Source: Lojkania enalia
Lineage: Eukaryota; Ascomycota; Dothideomycetes; Pleosporales
DNA: 64,000 bases
NCBI GenBank assembly: GCA_010094045.1
Contig: ML986583.1
Coordinates: 95,951-159,950, forward strand
Direction: 5' to 3'
Each line of letters opens with the position of its first letter. Position 1 is the stretch's first letter. Below, one piece after another: positions 60,529-64,000 of this stretch. The notes beneath the pieces are model-generated. The model had not been told where the DNA came from, did no database searches, and saw nothing but the letters and a program-made list of their open reading frames with translations. Made by a program: the position numbers and the translations under genes.

Positions 60529-61601
60529 ATGGGGACTTTCTACAATTTGCTCAATTATATGATTGCCTATTTCTCTTTTGCTCAAATGAGCGCAGAATCT
60601 GATCGAGTGACAAGTCTTGTAGTTGACACAGATCTCTTCTCGGATGTGGAGTGCGTTCCCTTCACTCATTGCTTCCTTAAGCGTCCTAACTCTATGCCAG
60701 CGATGCATCTGCCCTACTTCTTGCATGCACCCTCTCTAACACTAGCCTTGTCGCAGTAAACATCAATGTCAATTCGGCGTACTCCGCACTCGCCGCTTCC
60801 TCGATCCTTAACTACTACGGTCACTCAAACGTCCCCATTGGCCTTCGTCGACCTTATGTAAACTCAAGCTTCTTCGATACATGGGCATATGAGCTTGGAG
60901 AATACGCATCAAAGGTCGCATACCATTGGAGTGGAGGCTATGTGCCATGGTTTGAGATGGAGAAGACATGGGACCCGGTCGAGTTGTATCGACAAACGCT
61001 TTCAACTGCTGGGGATAATAGCATGACAATTGCTTCAACTGGATTCCTTGAGAATCTATCAGGTCTGCTGAACTCGACAGCGGACAAGTTCTCCGAGCTG
61101 AGCGGATATCAAATTGTAGAGAAGAAAGTCCGAGAATTGGTCGTCATGGGCGGTGCATATCCATCTGGCCATGAGTTCAATTTCTTCGGAGACAACCCTC
61201 TCTCAACCGCACACGTCCTAAATACTTGGCCAAAATCAGTGCCAGTCACATACCTCGGTCTTGAAGTCGGAAAAAAAGTTTCTACAGGTGCTCGTCTAGT
61301 TGAGGGTCCAGCTCATGATCCAGTGAAGGCTGCCTATGGGTGGTATGTTGGGTACAATACCACGAGGTTCTCGTGGGACCCTTTGACCGTAGCCTATGCC
61401 AGCCAGGGGCTCGGGACCTGGTTTGAGTACGGAAATATGGATGGTTATAACTTCGTCTGGCCGAACGGAAGCAATATTTGGATTGAAGACAAAAATATCA
61501 CAAACCAACATTATCTAAAATTGAAAATGGACAATGTCACTGTTGCGAAGGAGCTAGACGACTTGTTCCTAAGGGGAGCGTGGGTTTGGGCAAACGCATA
61601 A
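60529..61601 (+). CDS. Inosine-uridine preferring nucleoside hydrolase, probably secreted
   Basis: Hydrolyses the N-glycosidic bond of ribonucleosides for purine and pyrimidine salvage. Exons 60529-60650 and 60701-61601, joined by a 50-base GT-AG intron, give 340 residues. The hydrophobic N-terminus (FYNLLNYMIAYFSFAQ) could be a signal peptide. The calcium-binding signature spans the junction: VVDTDLFSDVDD with Asp33, 35, 39, 41 and 42, where classical members have DTDPGxDD. Then follow LVAVNINVNS, TIASTGFLENLSGLL, ELVVMGGAYPSGHEFNF (the conserved MGG) and YGWYVGY. The His of the usual C-terminal catalytic segment is not obvious, and the family may differ here. Several N-glycosylation sequons support extracellular location. 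Without the intron the frame stops at 60757. Confidence 0.87.
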
Positions 61602-62166
61602 TCCTCAAATTCCGTCTAAACCAGTTGCTTGATACTAGATGTCTTTTCCTCTGTAGCTCCACAGACAAAAACGTTGCACATTTTAGTGCAGCAACCCTAT
61701 AAAGACGAGGCTGCGCTTTAGCTCGGGGTACGTTTACCTGTCTTTATCGTATCGAAATGAGAATCTATGCTAGCCGTTCCTTGGACGAGAAGGGCGTGAT
61801 GTAGGAATTTAGACTGGAAAAGTCCGCCCTTCGTATCAGCCTGCAGCTACCACCAGTAATTCAAAGTCTGCTCCCAACACGGCCCTTTTACTCTTAGGCA
61901 ACACGTCCCAAAACTGCTATGTAATAGATAAACCCCAGGCTCCATCACGTGTTTTCGTGTATCGGTGGGACCCCAGGTCTCTCCTGGCCTAGCCAGCGCG
62001 CTAATCACGTCTGCCTACTGCAAAACCCTTGAATCGACCAATCGACGCCTCGGGGCTGCACTCCTTGTCTACACCGCTTTTGCCCCGAAAAGCAATTTAA
62101 ACGATCAATTCACCTCCCTCCTGATCCTGGATGTCCAACCTTCTCAATTGAGTTCCTGTTGAAGTA
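61602..62166. other. Intergenic, promoter of the DUF4246 gene
   Basis: No coding exon is supported. The stretch includes a CACGTG-type motif (near 61948) and C/T-rich leader sequence just before the downstream start codon. Confidence 0.45.
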
Positions 62167-64000
62167 ATGGATCGCCTAGATGTGATGGACGTCGATACCC
62201 GCATCGCTCTTCCCGGCTTCGGCCTCCCTGTCACGACACTCGCCGAGTGGGATCGCAAAAAATCATTAGTTCGCTTCCCCCACGGCATCGCGGACTATTT
62301 CGGGAGCAATGGGATAACCCTCCGTGAGCGACGCATGCTCCAATTCATGGACCAGATAAGCGATAAGCCGGAGTGGGAACGCAAGGTCTTTAACGAAGAG
62401 ATCGTGGGCAAGTGGAAGGAAGAGGCGGTGAGGTGGGACGACAGTTTGCCCGAGAAGGGCGATTTCTGGCTTAGCGAGAACATGTTCGAGTGCTGCATTA
62501 AAGAGCTGAGGGAGAAAGCGCAGTTGAGTAAAGAGAAGGGGTTTGTTGCGGTGTTGGATGCAGAGGCAACGATTGTCAAGAGCGATTCTGCCGTACCACG
62601 TGAACTGAGGGATCGTTTGAGGGAGGCTGTTAGGCCGCTGGAAGATGTTCCGGGTGCATTGAAGGATTGGCATCCACATTCTGGTGAACAAGTCCTGGAT
62701 TTGGTGCACCCGTCTCTATTTCCTATTGTTTATGGACTTTCAAGGGCAATGCCTATGAGCACTGTGCCGCTGAATGAATGCATTAGCTTCATTGGCAGAG
62801 GGGAGACTATCCAGAAGTTTACTGCCGAGCCTTTTACTAGGAAGTGGGGGTGGGGCAACGAAAATGAGATCCAATATGCATGGGGTGGATTTCAATGGCT
62901 TCCCTCAAACATCAGCCTCTTAGATGGTAAGGCGACGATTGACAGCTATATTAATAATCTCCATCCCCGTCATGCAGAACTCTACAATGTTCTGGAACAC
63001 TTTGTCGATGCTTCTATTCCGCTCTGGAACGAATGTCTCTCCTGGTTCCACAGCCGGATTAGGATTCCAATTGGGGGTTGCAGTAATGAAGACTACACGA
63101 TGCCCGAAGGTGTTAAGTTCGACCGTGGGCGGCACCGACAACAGGATGGGCAGTCGCAGGAGGGTGATAAATCTGACGAAGACTACGAGATGACCGACGA
63201 GGAGTGGGCATGGGAAAATGACTGCATCGACGAATACTGGGATTTTTGGCGGACGCATAGGATTCTTGATCAACCCGAGCCCAGATTCAATCCGAGGGAT
63301 AAATTGTTAGATAGATCTGGCGCAAATCCAATCAATCTGAAGGAAGACTTTTCGGAGCGAGGGATTCAGGTCATCTTCAAGCTGGCAAACATCCATCTCA
63401 CGCCCGAGGAACCGGAATATGACGGCGGCTCATGGCACGTGGAAGGAAGCCTGAACGAACACATATGCGCTACAGCAATTTACTACTACGATAGTGAAAA
63501 CGTGACGGACAGCCATCTTGCATTCCGGCAGAGCTACGACACTGAAGCTATGACCATGATGCCCGCACAGGTAAATTGTAGATTCTTCTCTTACGCTCAA
63601 TCTACAGGTCTATCATAGCATGCACTAACACGAAATAGTCAGAGTATGAGTCTCTAGAAACCATCTTCGGTGTCGAACAAGAAGGCAGTAGCATCCTCGA
63701 GCTCGGCTCCGTCCTCACCCGCCAAGACCGCCTTCTCGCCTTCCCAAACGTCCTCCAACACCAAGTTCAGCCCTTCAAACTCGCTGATCCCACGCGTTCA
63801 GGACACCGGAAGATACTCGCCATGTTCCTCATCGACCCGCATATCCCGATCCTCTCTACGGCCAATGTGCCACCGCAGCGTAAAGACTGGTGGGCTCAAG
63901 AAGTTCGACAAGTTCCCAAGTTCGCCGAGCTGCCGCAGGAGCTTTTCGAGATGATAGTTGACGCTGTTGAGGACTTTCCCATTTCGTGGGACGAAGCAGA
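62167..64000 (+). CDS. DUF4246 protein, partial (window end)
   Basis: Large fungal family of unknown function. Exon 1 is 62167-63570 and exon 2 runs from 63639 past the window end; the intron is 68 bases, GTAAAT...AATAG. At least 588 residues are visible. The start MDRLDVMDVDTRIALPGFGLPV is followed by helical sequence with FPHGIADYFGSNGITLRERRMLQFMD, VHPSLFPIVYG and WGGFQWLPSNI. The core GGSWHVEGSLNEHICATAIYYY places His424 and Glu426 as an HxE pair; downstream His509 (LQHQVQPF) and Arg525 (GHRKILAMFLIDPH) complete a pattern like that of Fe(II)/2-oxoglutarate dioxygenases. That comparison is my inference. The end seen (WAQEVR...LPQEL) is probably about 40 residues short of the true C-terminus. 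Confidence 0.88.

Noticed and set aside
1..64000. CRISPR array, prophage or bacterial operon structure
   Set aside because: The window is plainly eukaryotic, with spliced genes; no regularly spaced direct repeats were seen.

Overview
The window is chromosomal DNA of a filamentous ascomycete (Pezizomycotina; a Leotiomycete would fit, but that is only an impression). Genes carry 42-123 base GT-AG introns, fungal-specific families are present (DUF4246, fungal Zn2Cys6 activator, secreted Ser/Thr-rich proteins, APP1-type phosphatase, fused HisH-HisF HIS7), and there is one nuclear tRNA-Thr gene. All gene models below were assembled by joining exons by eye on splice sites, reading phase and family motifs; no alignment was run.

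Layout. 0.7-1.6 kb: mitochondrial-type 1-Cys peroxiredoxin (minus). 3.3 kb: tRNA-Thr(AGU). 5.0-7.2 kb: single-pass membrane protein with a cytosolic SH3 domain. 7.2-25.2 kb: a gene-poor, AT/TpA-rich stretch holding a BTB protein, a lectin-like membrane protein, a decayed RBR ubiquitin ligase gene and several tiny membrane ORFs sharing a Trp-x-Lys-Glu-Ala motif. 25.3-31.5 kb: compact housekeeping block of IMP3 and HIS7 (divergent, Gcn4/CPC1-type site between), then DIM1 and APN1 (divergent). 31.5-36.9 kb: gene-poor, with two decayed genes. 36.9-44.4 kb: large secreted Ser/Thr-rich protein, ankyrin-type protein and GPI-anchored APP1-family phosphatase. 44.4-53.8 kb: second gene-poor stretch with one short NAD(P)-binding protein. 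53.8-57.4 kb: secreted Thr-rich/Cys-rich protein beside a Zn2Cys6 regulator. 60.5-64 kb: secreted nucleoside hydrolase and a DUF4246 gene cut by the window end.

The genes do not form an obvious biosynthetic cluster. The pattern is a 'two-speed' one: conserved genes sit in compact blocks (ribosome biogenesis IMP3 and DIM1; histidine synthesis; base-excision repair), while secreted, membrane and regulatory genes lie in or beside degenerate AT-rich DNA. The best candidates for something undescribed are the scattered short W-x-K-E-A membrane ORFs (9.3, 12.7, 16.1 and 18.1 kb), the secreted protein with a Cys-x14-His core at 36.9-39.6 kb, and the Zn2Cys6 gene whose intron seems to use a GC donor while a canonical GTATGT donor lies inside the zinc cluster.
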